From an uncultured Ruminococcus sp. (lineage in GTDB: Bacteria; Bacillota; Clostridia; Oscillospirales; Ruminococcaceae): DNA of 34,139 bases. Positions within the stretch are counted from its first letter, which is position 1. Every line of letters starts with the position of its first letter. The stretch covers positions 1 to 34,139 of the forward strand of contig NZ_CACWPP010000028.1 of NCBI RefSeq assembly GCF_902762735.1. The letters run 5' to 3'. The translations under genes were made by a program, and so were the position numbers. The notes beneath the pieces were generated by a model, which did no database searches, was not told the origin of the DNA, and was given only the letters and a program-made list of their open reading frames with translations. Positions 7,311-14,722 of the stretch are shown here, in pieces.

Positions 7311-7967
7311 CTACCTCATGGAAGCGGACGGCGTTCCGATGAAGATGCCGCATGTCTGGGACGGCATCAAGCCGAAGGACATGATCGGCATCCCGTGGAT
7401 GCTGGCGTTTGCCCTTCGTGCGGCGGCTGGTATCTGCGCAGCGACATCATCTGGAACAAGATCAACTGCCTGCCGGAGAGCGTCCGTGACCGTCCGACCA
7501 AGTCCTACGAACACATCTTTCTGTTGTCGAGGTCGCCCCGCTACTTCTTTGATGCGGATGCGATCAAGGAGCCGATCACGGAGGAGAGCCGGAAACGGTA
7601 TCAGCGTGGTCGCAGCGAGGGAAGCAAGTACGGTGTCTTTTCCGGCGACCAGAGCATCAACGGAAGCGACTACGGAGAAAGGATGCGTGGGCAGAAGCTC
7701 CGCAATAAGCGGGACACCTGGCATATCAGCACGAACAGCTACCGGATGGACGGGCATTTCGCCATGTTTCCGGAGAAGCTGGTCGAGCCGTGTATCCTTG
7801 CGGGATCGCAGGAGGGTGGCATCGTCCTCGATCCGTTCTTCGGCAGCGGCACAACCAGCGCTGTCGCCAAGCGGCTCGGTCGCCGTTTCATCGGCATCGA
7901 CCTCAATCCAGACTACTGCCGGATGGCGCAGCAGCGGATCGACGCCGTTTCAGATACACGAAAGTGA
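7311..7967 (+). pseudogene. Frameshifted DNA methyltransferase fragment
   Basis: The C-terminal part of a beta-class DNA N4/N6 methyltransferase. Motifs are KPKDMIGIPWMLAFALRAA in one frame, and then GWYLRSDIIWNK, RDRPTKSYEHIFLLS, DPFFGSGTT and FIGIDLNPDYC in the next. The frame changes at about 7424, where one base appears missing from a run of G and C. The N-terminal part with the DPPY-like catalytic motif is absent. The gene is therefore doubly broken. A nuclease fragment follows at 8009, so this looks like the wreck of a restriction-modification locus. Confidence 0.8.
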
Positions 7968-8008
7968 ACGCACTATGCAACCACTCTGCATGACAAGAAC
8001 CTCGAAAA

Positions 8009-8350
8009 ATGCCGAATCTGCGTGAGTGCATCCGCACAGAAATATACTATGATGATATTCGCGCTGAGGAATGGACGCCGTCCTATGCAGGCAGTTCACT
8101 AAGGATTGACTTTCTGATTCCGGAAATCAAAGCCGTAATCGAGGTCAAGAAAACACGTCCGTCCATGACAGATAAATCGCTCAGCGAGGAGCTGATCATT
8201 GATATTGAGAAGTATCAGGTGCATCCGACCTGCAAGAAAATCTATTGTTTTGTATACGATCCTGATATGATCTTGCGCAATCCTGCGGCAATTAAGAATG
8301 ATGTTGAGAAAATGCATGAGGGACTTGTGATAGCGTTTATTAAAGCATGA
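8009..8350 (+). CDS. PD-(D/E)XK nuclease, probably truncated
   Basis: A 113-residue protein with the restriction-like nuclease core: Asp34 in RIDFL, then Glu45-x-Lys47 in VIEVKKTR, and later IIDIEKYQVHP and YCFVYDP. This matches the C-terminal domain of DpnII/MboI-like nuclease proteins, which are normally much longer, so this is probably a surviving domain. It follows the methyltransferase wreck by 41 bases. The start lacks a good ribosome binding site, and an in-frame stop lies at 7991, so expression is doubtful. Confidence 0.65.
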   Translation: MPNLRECIRTEIYYDDIRAEEWTPSYAGSSLRIDFLIPEIKAVIEVKKTRPSMTDKSLSEELIIDIEKYQVHPTCKKIYCFVYDPDMILRNPAAIKNDVEKMHEGLVIAFIKA

Positions 8351-8536
8351 GCGCTTATATCTAGAAAAGTATACTGCTGGGGTACATGATACTTTGCGGG
8401 GAACGCAGAGCTGCTGAATGCGGAAAGATGAACAAGAAACGAAAGAGAGAGTTTGTGCATACTCAAATTGAGTTTATGCAAGCTCAAAATCAATGAGCGA
8501 AAGCGGACGGATTTCGAAAAATATCTTGCAAATCCA

Positions 8537-8565
8537 TTGACAAAAGCTGCATGACGTGATATAAT
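8537..8565 (+). promoter_or_regulatory. Consensus sigma-A promoter
   Basis: TTGACA at 8537-8542 and TATAAT at 8560-8565 with a 17-base spacer, a perfect consensus promoter 25 bases upstream of the gene at 8591. The stretch 8351-8536 shows no gene. Confidence 0.9.
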
Positions 8566-8590
8566 GATATACGTGAAGGAGGCGATACTG

Positions 8591-8974
8591 ATGTTTGACT
8601 TTTCAGGATTCAAGGAATTTGACTTTAACGAAGGAACTCCGTACATCTCTGTAACGAAAAATGGCGTCACATTTAACAAGGGCGTTGTTCTGAAACTTGG
8701 CTGTCCTGAGTATGTCGTTCTGATGATAAATGAAGAGGGTAAGCAAGTTGCAATCAAATGCTGTACAGCGGAGACACCGCGCAGCAATGCGTTCTATAAG
8801 CCGAATGGTCGGGGCGTATTGTCAGTACGTTGGAATAGTAGGGATCTCCTTAGCACGATCAAATCACTCACAGGATGGGATCTTGAAAAAGAATCCTACC
8901 GGGTTGAAGGAAAGCTCTTGAAAGAAGAAAATGCGATGTTGTTTGATTTGAACAGAGCTGAAGCGCTTTCATAA
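8591..8974 (+). CDS. Hypothetical protein
   Basis: A 127-residue protein of unrecognised family. It starts MFDFSGFKEFDFNEGTPY, continues with a beta-rich stretch (ISVTKNGVTFNKGVVLKLG, then EYVVLMINEEGKQVAIKC), and ends with a helical, charged tail. The start follows GAAGGAGG and a consensus promoter, so it is very likely expressed on its own. It is bounded downstream by the hairpin at 9008-9039. Confidence 0.75.
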   Translation: MFDFSGFKEFDFNEGTPYISVTKNGVTFNKGVVLKLGCPEYVVLMINEEGKQVAIKCCTAETPRSNAFYKPNGRGVLSVRWNSRDLLSTIKSLTGWDLEKESYRVEGKLLKEENAMLFDLNRAEALS

Positions 8975-9007
8975 GGTTCTTACGACAATTGTCGTTTGAA
9001 TAAAAAA

Positions 9008-9039
9008 GCCACATCGAAGGGCTCAAGCTTCGATGTGGC
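9008..9039 (-). terminator. Hairpin terminator, minus orientation
   Basis: A 12-bp stem, GCCACATCGAAG at 9008-9019 paired with CTTCGATGTGGC at 9028-9039. On the minus strand it is followed by a run of T, on the plus strand it is not. It can still shield the gene at 8591-8974 from its neighbour. Confidence 0.7.
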
Positions 9040-9167
9040 AGATGAGAATGGCAGACAAGTAAACCGCCTGCTATACCCAAACCAAAATAATTATAGCATA
9101 TTTATTTGCCTTTTTCAAGATTATTTCAGATTCGTCTGAAAAAAATCTTTGAAGAGGGGGTGATTGC

Positions 9168-9293
9168 ATGACTGAACATGCTCCGGATGGTTATCATTTC
9201 ATCTATGTCGCGTTTGTTACGCTTCGAAATGGTAAGCGCATCTACGCCAGAAGCTATGGGAAGCGTGCGTTTCGCATCCTGGTAAAGGATTGA
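9168..9293 (+). CDS. Small hypothetical protein
   Basis: A 41-residue protein, MTEHAPDGYHFIYVAF followed by TLRNGKRIYARSYGKRAF, preceded by GAGGGGG at good spacing. It is basic, with a beta-hairpin-like middle. I do not recognise a named family. It ends just before a hairpin at 9301-9329. Confidence 0.6.
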   Translation: MTEHAPDGYHFIYVAFVTLRNGKRIYARSYGKRAFRILVKD

Positions 9294-9300
9294 CGAACAT

Positions 9301-9329
9301 AAAAGGATGTTTGGCGGTTTCATCCTTTT
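9301..9329 (+). terminator. Intrinsic terminator
   Basis: AAAAGGATG at 9301-9309 pairs with CATCCTTTT at 9321-9329, loop of 11 bases. It lies 7 bases after the stop of the 41-residue gene. Confidence 0.65.
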
Positions 9330-9353
9330 CTATTAAGGAAAGGATTGATAAGT

Positions 9354-9578
9354 ATGGGAAAGAATCAACACGTTACACGTCGTCCTGATGGTAATTGGCA
9401 GGTTAAGGGCGAAGGTAACAAGCGAGCTACTGCTGTCACAAGTACGCAGAAGGAGTCAATCTCCATTGCTACAGGTATAGCTCGCAATCAGCAGTCTGAG
9501 CTTGTGATCCATGGAAAAGACGGTAAGATTCGCGAAAAGAATTCTTACGGGCATGATCCGTATCCTCCAAAAGGCTGA
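9354..9578 (+). CDS. DUF2188 domain protein
   Basis: A 74-residue protein with the full DUF2188 pattern: MGKNQHVTRRPDGNWQVKGE at the start, then IATGIARNQQSELVIHGKDG and KNSYGHDPYPPKG at the end. The family is small and widespread; its function is not established. AAGGAAAGG lies 10 bases upstream of the ATG at 9354. Confidence 0.88.
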   Translation: MGKNQHVTRRPDGNWQVKGEGNKRATAVTSTQKESISIATGIARNQQSELVIHGKDGKIREKNSYGHDPYPPKG

Positions 9579-9677
9579 TTTCGTAGCATTAAAAAGAACC
9601 TCTAAGTTGAAATGAAGCGAAAAAACAGTTCTCCGCAGTTATATCGTATCGAACAATAAAACTGAATCTGTCTTATT

Positions 9678-9710
9678 AATCCGATAAGGTTATTCCAGCC
9701 TTATCGGATT
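9678..9710 (+). repeat. Leader hairpin 3 (CCGATAAGG stem)
   Basis: A 12-bp perfect stem, AATCCGATAAGG at 9678-9689 paired with CCTTATCGGATT at 9699-9710. The right side, TTCCAGCCTTATCGG, is identical to that in the leader of the amidoligase at 573-607. Confidence 0.65.
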
Positions 9711-9736
9711 CTTAATTTATAGGAGTTTCTTGAAAA

Positions 9737-9802
9737 ATGCAAGAAAATGAAAGAGGATGCAGCTATTGCAGATGTGAGGTCGGCTTAGGCGAATGCTACT
9801 AG
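9737..9802 (+). pseudogene. Decayed amidoligase N-terminus
   Basis: A 21-residue ORF, MQENERGCSYCRCEVGLGEC and one more residue, begins at the same place after the hairpin as the amidoligase start MEENARFCDICGYEL does at 632. It keeps the first CxxC pair but stops at once. I read it as the remnant of a third amidoligase gene. Confidence 0.5.
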
Positions 9803-9872
9803 TTGCAGCGAATTTCTATGTGAAGGTGCGTTGTGTATCATCGAAGCTAGTAGTGAATCAGGTTTATCTTCT

Positions 9873-9941
9873 GAACAATTGACTTCCGCCGATGTGAACG
9901 GCGATGGTGGCAATGATGCTATGCCCCTCATCTTACTATAA
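9873..9941 (+). pseudogene. Dockerin-like scrap
   Basis: An open stretch ending EQLTSADVNGDGGNDAMPLI before a stop. The DVNGDGxxxAMPLIL pattern matches the first calcium-binding half of a type I dockerin (normally DVNGDGxVNAxDLxLL). It has no start and only one repeat, so it is a remnant, or a chance match. The rest of 9579-10148 shows no gene. Confidence 0.4.
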
Positions 9942-10148
9942 ATATATAGTAGCAGTTGGGTTGACAAAACTGACGTAAACTCTCTGACATTGGCTATTAA
10001 CCGGTTTCTTCGATGTGATTGTCAAATGTTTCCATAGTAAACGTAAACGATTTATGCGTATAATAGAGTTTAAGTTAGTTCATAGATTAAAGTACTGATA
10101 TTCATTCTATGGAGTAAGCAGGTATATAATGACCAGGAGGAGCGTTCT

Positions 10149-10205
10149 ATGGAACAAACAACAAAAGCCATAGTTGTTAAGTGGAGAGCGCAGTTTCGTG
10201 AATAG
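10149..10205 (+). CDS. Very short ORF with a strong RBS
   Basis: An 18-residue ORF, MEQTTKAIVVKWRAQFRE, with AGGAGG upstream. It may be the stub of a lost gene or a leader peptide. No family is evident. Confidence 0.25.
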   Translation: MEQTTKAIVVKWRAQFRE

Positions 10206-10318
10206 AGGGGGGATTTCAGCACAGCAGGCAAGCGGAAAAGGCGGCTCAAAAATGCAGTGCTGAGAATATATTAAAAACATGGTTTTGCAAAAAATATGCA
10301 AAATGGTGAAGAATCGTA

Positions 10319-10347
10319 TTGACATTTACTTGAAAAAGTGGTATAAT
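10319..10347 (+). promoter_or_regulatory. Consensus sigma-A promoter
   Basis: TTGACA at 10319-10324 and TATAAT at 10342-10347 with a 17-base spacer, 27 bases before the ATPase gene. It drives the ATPase-RloB pair. Confidence 0.9.
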
Positions 10348-10373
10348 ACTATCGAGAGAAATGAGGTGAGAAT

Positions 10374-11735
10374 ATGCTGCTTGATTTCAGGTTTAAGAAT
10401 TTTAAGTCCTTTAAGGATGAAGCTGATTTTTTTATGACAGCTGCGCCCAAGCAGCAGGGCTTAAATTATAGTGTTACTGAAATTGTTCCAAAAGTTAGAG
10501 GTAGAAAAAAAACAATTAAAGCATTATGCTCATCTGTAATATATGGTGCAAATGCCGCAGGTAAAACTAATATTATATCCGCAATGGATGTTTTTCGTTC
10601 TATCTTTTTGCGCGGAAATATTCGCAACATGGAAGAATTATCTCCAATTAATATTGCATCCTCCCGACTTGATCTCGTTCCAAATAAAAATGAAGCAGCT
10701 AGCGTTCCGGTTGAATTCTATATTAAGTTTTATGAAAATGACCTTTTGATAGAGTATGCTCTCCATATTGCGCTAGGCGCTTTTCTTGGAAAGGAATCAG
10801 AACGATACGTTTCTTATGAGAAACTATGTGTTAATCAAATCTGTATTTTTGAAAGAACAGGGCAGGGCAATTCAAAGGACACCATAGTATCTATTGGAGA
10901 ATTGGATGTTATAGGTGCTTATATTCCAAAAGACGATAATGGAGAAAAATTAGAAACAAGCATAGGGTTTATCAATGCTACACTTGATGAAGAAGAGCTG
11001 TTTATTTGTAACGGATTTAAAAATCAAGTATCTAAGGAATTCTATTCTCTTGTATATAGATGGTTTAGTACAAAGTTTATTGTAATTCTTCGTGCGGATT
11101 CTATGACATATACTCCACGTTTCTTGGATCTCGAGAAGAAGGGTGGTGCGATTGACTATACTTTGAATGAGGCTGCAAAGTTGTTTGGTATCAATTCGAA
11201 TGATTTGATTTATGAAATTGATAAAGATAATGGACACTCTATTCTTTGTTCCGTTGTAGAAGGAAAGCATCTGAAAAGCCCTGTACTCATTCCATCGGAA
11301 TTTTTTGAGTCTTATGGTACCATTCGGTTTGTAAATATTTTCCCGATTATTCTGACATGTCTAATGTCGGGTGGAACACTTGTGGTGGATGAGTTCGATG
11401 CGTCGTTGCATCCAATGGCATTAATGAACATTGTGAATTTGTTCCATAATGATGACGTTAACATATGCCATGCACAGTTGATTTTTGATACCCATAACCC
11501 TATCTTCCTAAACTCTAATCTTTTTAGAAGAGACGAGATTAAATTTGTTGAACGCGATGATGAAACTCACAATAGTACTCTATATTCCCTTGCTGATTTT
11601 AAGACAGCAGATCATACTCGCACACGGCTTCACTCTGATTATATGAAAAATTATTTTATTAATCAATATGGAGCCATTAATGATATTGATTTTACACCTG
11701 TAGTCGAAAATATTATGAAAAACTTTAGATCATAA
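10374..11735 (+). CDS. AAA family ATPase (AbiLi/RloA-like)
   Basis: A 453-residue ABC/SMC-type ATPase of the kind found in defence systems. Seen: an N-terminal FRFKNFKSFKDEADF, Walker A GANAAGKT at residues 58-65, Walker B LVVDEFDASLHP near residues 336-347, and a switch-like IFDTHNPIFL. There is no fused nuclease domain. The following gene encodes an RloB-family protein, so the pair matches the composition of AbiL (AbiLi plus AbiLii) and RloAB-like pairs. In that family the ATPase is thought to sense infection and the partner to act as a TOPRIM-like effector. The pair is visibly AT-richer than its surroundings, a sign of recent transfer. It has its own consensus promoter. Confidence 0.85.
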   Translation: MLLDFRFKNFKSFKDEADFFMTAAPKQQGLNYSVTEIVPKVRGRKKTIKALCSSVIYGANAAGKTNIISAMDVFRSIFLRGNIRNMEELSPINIASSRLDLVPNKNEAASVPVEFYIKFYENDLLIEYALHIALGAFLGKESERYVSYEKLCVNQICIFERTGQGNSKDTIVSIGELDVIGAYIPKDDNGEKLETSIGFINATLDEEELFICNGFKNQVSKEFYSLVYRWFSTKFIVILRADSMTYTPRFLDLEKKGGAIDYTLNEAAKLFGINSNDLIYEIDKDNGHSILCSVVEGKHLKSPVLIPSEFFESYGTIRFVNIFPIILTCLMSGGTLVVDEFDASLHPMALMNIVNLFHNDDVNICHAQLIFDTHNPIFLNSNLFRRDEIKFVERDDETHNSTLYSLADFKTADHTRTRLHSDYMKNYFINQYGAINDIDFTPVVENIMKNFRS

Positions 11736-11759
11736 GAGGCTACAGAGGCAGTATGGGGG

Positions 11760-12437
11760 ATGATAATTCGGATGCGAAAAACAAATAAACAATACTTCTT
11801 TAGTGTGGAAGGCGAAACAGAGCGAATGTATCTTGAATGGCTTCAAAAACAGATTAATTCTCATTCGTCTTCCAAACACAAAGTCGACATAAAAGTTAAA
11901 GTGGCTAAAGATCCAATGCGCTTTGTGAAGTCACTTCAAATCTTAGGCAAAACGGAAGTTTGGCATTTGTTTGATTATGAGGGAAGTATGGCTTCAAATC
12001 AGGATGCTCAACATTTGTTTGAATCCACTTTGGAAAAAATGAAAAAAGCGGAGAAGCAAAAGAATATTAGTTATAAATTGGGGTATTGCAATCTTTCATT
12101 TGAACTTTGGATGATTTTGCATAAGAAGGATTGTAGTAGGAGTTTTAATAGGGTTGATCAGTATCTTCCCATAATGAATAGTACTTATCAATTGAGCTGC
12201 ACACGGTTAAGTGATTACAAAGAGAAAGATGTATTTCAAAAGTGTTTGGGACAGTTATCTTTGAACGATGTAAATGATGCAATTAAACGTGCAGATAGAA
12301 TGATTTGTATTCTGGAAGAAAATAGTGTGAAATTGTCGAAATATAATGGATATCAGTTTTATACCAAAAATCCATCACTTTCTATTCACGAGCCAATGAA
12401 AAAAATATTGAGCGACTGCGGATTGCGAAAAATTTGA
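11760..12437 (+). CDS. RloB family protein (AbiLii-like)
   Basis: A 225-residue protein with RloB features: an N-terminal SVEGETERMYLEWLQ, the TOPRIM-like acidic motif, then VWHLFDYEGS and a C-terminal LSFELWMILH stretch. RloB proteins are partners of AAA ATPases in restriction-linked or abortive loci and are thought to cut nucleic acid. The start may be 11760 or the ATG at 11772; neither has an ideal ribosome binding site (GGGGG at 11755 favours the second). It lies 24 bases after the ATPase stop and shares its AT-rich base use. Residual function is likely, since both genes are full length. Confidence 0.8.
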   Translation: MIIRMRKTNKQYFFSVEGETERMYLEWLQKQINSHSSSKHKVDIKVKVAKDPMRFVKSLQILGKTEVWHLFDYEGSMASNQDAQHLFESTLEKMKKAEKQKNISYKLGYCNLSFELWMILHKKDCSRSFNRVDQYLPIMNSTYQLSCTRLSDYKEKDVFQKCLGQLSLNDVNDAIKRADRMICILEENSVKLSKYNGYQFYTKNPSLSIHEPMKKILSDCGLRKI

Positions 12438-12605
12438 ACACTTGAGGACATTAAGTGTACGAAGTTCCTTTCGTAGACTGAAGCTGAAATGGTTGAGTAA
12501 TATTTTAAGGGATGTTTTGACACCGTCGTCACCACGTCGGCGGATAGGGTTGCAGAGTAGCGTTTTAGGTCTATATTCCTAAGAAAATGAGAATTCGTTT
12601 GAGTT

Positions 12606-12644
12606 GCTCATAACCCGAAGGTCGTAGACCCATCCTTGCGAAAC
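12606..12644 (+). other. attL-like site: tRNA-fMet piece plus phage-type arm
   Basis: Positions 12606-12625, GCTCATAACCCGAAGGTCGT, equal the anticodon loop, 3' anticodon stem and variable loop of initiator tRNA-fMet. The bases before 12606 do not match the tRNA, so this is only an internal piece. After GGTCGT the sequence leaves the tRNA, and CGAAAC follows at 12639-12644. The inverse, GTTTCG, occurs at the matching distance at 20203. Read together with 20203-20252 it looks like the left junction of the serine-recombinase element. The rest of 12438-12927 shows no gene, only terminators. Confidence 0.75.
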
Positions 12645-12699
12645 AACGTAAGCGAAAGATAACGAAACATTGACCGGGCGGTACAGCTGAAAACGACAG

Positions 12700-12744
12700 C
12701 ACAGCCTGCCTTACAGGGGAACTTGTAAGGCAGGCTGTGTTTTT
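12700..12744 (+). terminator. Strong intrinsic terminator
   Basis: A 15-bp perfect stem, CACAGCCTGCCTTAC at 12700-12714 paired with GTAAGGCAGGCTGTG at 12725-12739, followed by TTTTT. Confidence 0.85.
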
Positions 12745-12828
12745 GTCAAAAGGGATCTGTTCTCTTTCTGTGTCACACCGGGCATGATGCCGGAAATGTG
12801 CCATTTGGATCAGAAGCCGAAAGCAACA

Positions 12829-12860
12829 AGCCCTCCGCAAGATCGCTCTTGCGGAGGGCT
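12829..12860 (-). terminator. Terminator after the mannanase
   Basis: A 13-bp perfect stem, AGCCCTCCGCAAG at 12829-12841 paired with CTTGCGGAGGGCT at 12848-12860. It lies downstream of the minus-strand mannanase gene and is most likely its terminator. Confidence 0.75.
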
Positions 12861-12927
12861 TTGATCTACCCCACCGTTATGATGGATACACCTCATCAAT
12901 TACGCTCTGGATATGCGGATAGTGAGC

Positions 12928-14595
12928 TCAGGCATTTATCAGCTTACGCTTCATCATGCAGAGGTCGAATACATCGAGTCTGTCATCCTGATACAGGTCA
13001 GCCGCCTTCCAGTCCGCCAGATGTGTATCCGGTACGGCAAGGAGCCATTTTTGCAGCAGTACGATGTCAGAAACATCGAAAACGCCGTCTTTATTTACAT
13101 CACCGGCAACGGTCTCCGGCGTATATGCAGCTTTCAGGCTTTCCCAGTCGGGCAGCTCGTCCAGCGTGATGACGTACTCGCTCAGATAGTCCTTTTTCAG
13201 GATCTCAGCCTCGGTATGTTCATCTGAGAACCGACCGTTCGCTGTAATGAAACCGCCGTTCCAGGTGGTGAAGCAAGCCCATTTTGCCCCGGAAGCCATG
13301 ACGTTGTCAATGTCAAAAATAGTGCCGTTCTCGGTCAGCGCAATGATCTTCTTCCCGCCGGAATAGTCCAGTATTTCAGAAAATTTCGCTGCATGAGCGG
13401 TATAGGAATGCTTGTCGACGTAAATATCCTCGCCGATGATGTCAACGTACTCATCACCAGGATACCAGTCAGCAGACTGACCGTTCCACACCCATATCAG
13501 GTTGTGGCAGCCATAGACATTTGTGAGCTGATCGTAGAGATATTTGTAGAGTGCCTTGTACGGCTCAGCGCCCTTTGCGCCCCACCAGAACCAGCCGCCG
13601 GATGCCTCGTGGAGCGGCCTCCAGAGGATCGGCACGCCCGCCTCCTGCAAGCGGAGGAGCTGCTGTGCGATGCCGGCAATATCCGCATCAATGAGCGCCT
13701 TCCCCTCCGGATCGCTGCCGTCCATGACCTTTGCGATGTCAAAGTCGGTATTCCGTGTGTAGAAACCGCCCCACCACCGTGGAGAGCCGTTTTCCTCGGT
13801 ACCCTCTTTCAGGTAAGCGGTCGGGGCGTTCCAGTGCCAGCAGAAAGTCACGATCCCGCCGGCATTGTGGAACTCGATCGCACGCTCGACAGCGTCAGAG
13901 CCGGTACCCAGTGCCACACGGGAGGGCGTAAGATCCATCATGTCAAGGCCAAGGATGGCAGGTGTTTTCCCGGTCACATCCTTGATCGCACGGAATTCAT
14001 CACTGTCCAGTCCCCGGTCTGCGAATTGTCCCGCAAGCACCTGCTCGCCGTATCTGTCGCAGAGGTAGGAAAACAGCACTCTTGTCTCGACATTCGCATC
14101 CGGGTCGATCAGGGTATCGTCCACCGCATAGGCTGACTGTGGTATCGCCTCTGCCGCCTCGATCTTGATGCAGTCGACTGCGATCCACCCCCATGACTTT
14201 GTGATCGCGACCTGATGTGTCCCGGCAGTCAGCAGAACGCTTCGCATCAGTGAATCGGAATAAGTATCGGCGGTGCTGTCGAAGGTCCCAGCAAAGTCAC
14301 CGTCGATCACGATGTTGTTGGTCTTGACGCCGCCGAACCCCTTGGAGTTGATGACGATGTCATAGGTCCCATCCGTCGGGATATCCACCGTAAACGTCAG
14401 CGAATCTGTGTCCTCCGCAAAGTTGCCTGCGGCTTTTCCGCCGGACCGCCCTGCTTCCTCGATGATGCTCATGGTGCCCGACATTGCGGCATCCTCCGCT
14501 TCATATACGCCGATCGTTTCCGCAGAGCCGGTGACAGGTACACATTGTAACGCCATGCTGACCGCCGCCGCGGCTGCAATGATCTGTTGCTTCAT
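12928..14595 (-). CDS. Secreted GH26 beta-mannanase with CBM35 and dockerin
   Basis: A 555-residue exported enzyme. A signal peptide covers about residues 1-25, a CBM35-like domain (VYEAEDAAMSG, then WIAVDCIKIE) residues 28-150, the GH26 barrel about 170-470 and a type I dockerin the last 65. The predicted acid/base is Glu330 in RPLHEASGGW and the nucleophile Glu422 in ALTENGTI. The dockerin has two calcium repeats, DVNKDGVFDVSD and then LYQDDRLDVFDL. It should hydrolyse beta-mannan on the cell-surface cellulosome, bound through a cohesin. AAGGAGG precedes the ATG. The divergent AraC gene is 127 bases away and the promoters overlap, so the two are probably co-regulated. It may be cargo of the mobile element described here. 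Confidence 0.92.
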   Translation of the reverse strand: MKQQIIAAAAAVSMALQCVPVTGSAETIGVYEAEDAAMSGTMSIIEEAGRSGGKAAGNFAEDTDSLTFTVDIPTDGTYDIVINSKGFGGVKTNNIVIDGDFAGTFDSTADTYSDSLMRSVLLTAGTHQVAITKSWGWIAVDCIKIEAAEAIPQSAYAVDDTLIDPDANVETRVLFSYLCDRYGEQVLAGQFADRGLDSDEFRAIKDVTGKTPAILGLDMMDLTPSRVALGTGSDAVERAIEFHNAGGIVTFCWHWNAPTAYLKEGTEENGSPRWWGGFYTRNTDFDIAKVMDGSDPEGKALIDADIAGIAQQLLRLQEAGVPILWRPLHEASGGWFWWGAKGAEPYKALYKYLYDQLTNVYGCHNLIWVWNGQSADWYPGDEYVDIIGEDIYVDKHSYTAHAAKFSEILDYSGGKKIIALTENGTIFDIDNVMASGAKWACFTTWNGGFITANGRFSDEHTEAEILKKDYLSEYVITLDELPDWESLKAAYTPETVAGDVNKDGVFDVSDIVLLQKWLLAVPDTHLADWKAADLYQDDRLDVFDLCMMKRKLINA

Positions 14596-14616
14596 ACGCT
14601 TCCTCCTTTTTGACAG

Positions 14617-14645
14617 TTGACATTTGGACTGCTCTGTGCTATTAT
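14617..14645 (+). promoter_or_regulatory. AraC gene promoter
   Basis: TTGACA at 14617-14622 and TATTAT at 14640-14645, 17-base spacer, leading to the AraC start at 14723. A second TTGACA lies at 14610-14615. Its -10 shares 2 bases with the -10 of the opposing mannanase promoter. Confidence 0.7.
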
Positions 14646-14672
14646 TATACTATCAAATACTACTTTTTACAA
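14644..14672 (-). promoter_or_regulatory. Mannanase promoter
   Basis: On the minus strand, TTGTAA (complement of 14667-14672) and TATAAT (complement of 14644-14649) are separated by 17 bases. It leads toward the mannanase start at 14595. Its -35 overlaps the first 13-bp repeat, where a regulator would act directly. Confidence 0.75.
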
Positions 14673-14711
14673 GTATATTTCTATCTGAATCTGGTACGAT
14701 ACTACTTTTTA
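14657..14711. promoter_or_regulatory. Pair of 13-bp direct repeats, candidate operator
   Basis: ATACTACTTTTTA occurs at 14657-14669 and again at 14699-14711, 42 bases apart, which is four helical turns. AraC proteins bind directly repeated half-sites, so this is the natural operator for the adjacent regulator. One copy overlaps the mannanase -35, the other the ribosome binding site of the AraC gene. Confidence 0.65.
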
Positions 14712-14722
14712 GGAGGGCGTCA

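Noticed and set aside
6633-7967. One continuous open frame of 444 residues that could be read as a full methyltransferase
   Set aside because: It joins unrelated fragments, begins at a TTG, and the methyltransferase motifs change frame at about 7424.
12606-12625. A possible intact tRNA gene
   Set aside because: Only the anticodon-to-variable part matches; the 5' half and acceptor stem are absent here.
13393-14136. Plus-strand open frame of 247 residues within the mannanase
   Set aside because: It is antisense to conserved GH26 motifs and has no recognisable content.
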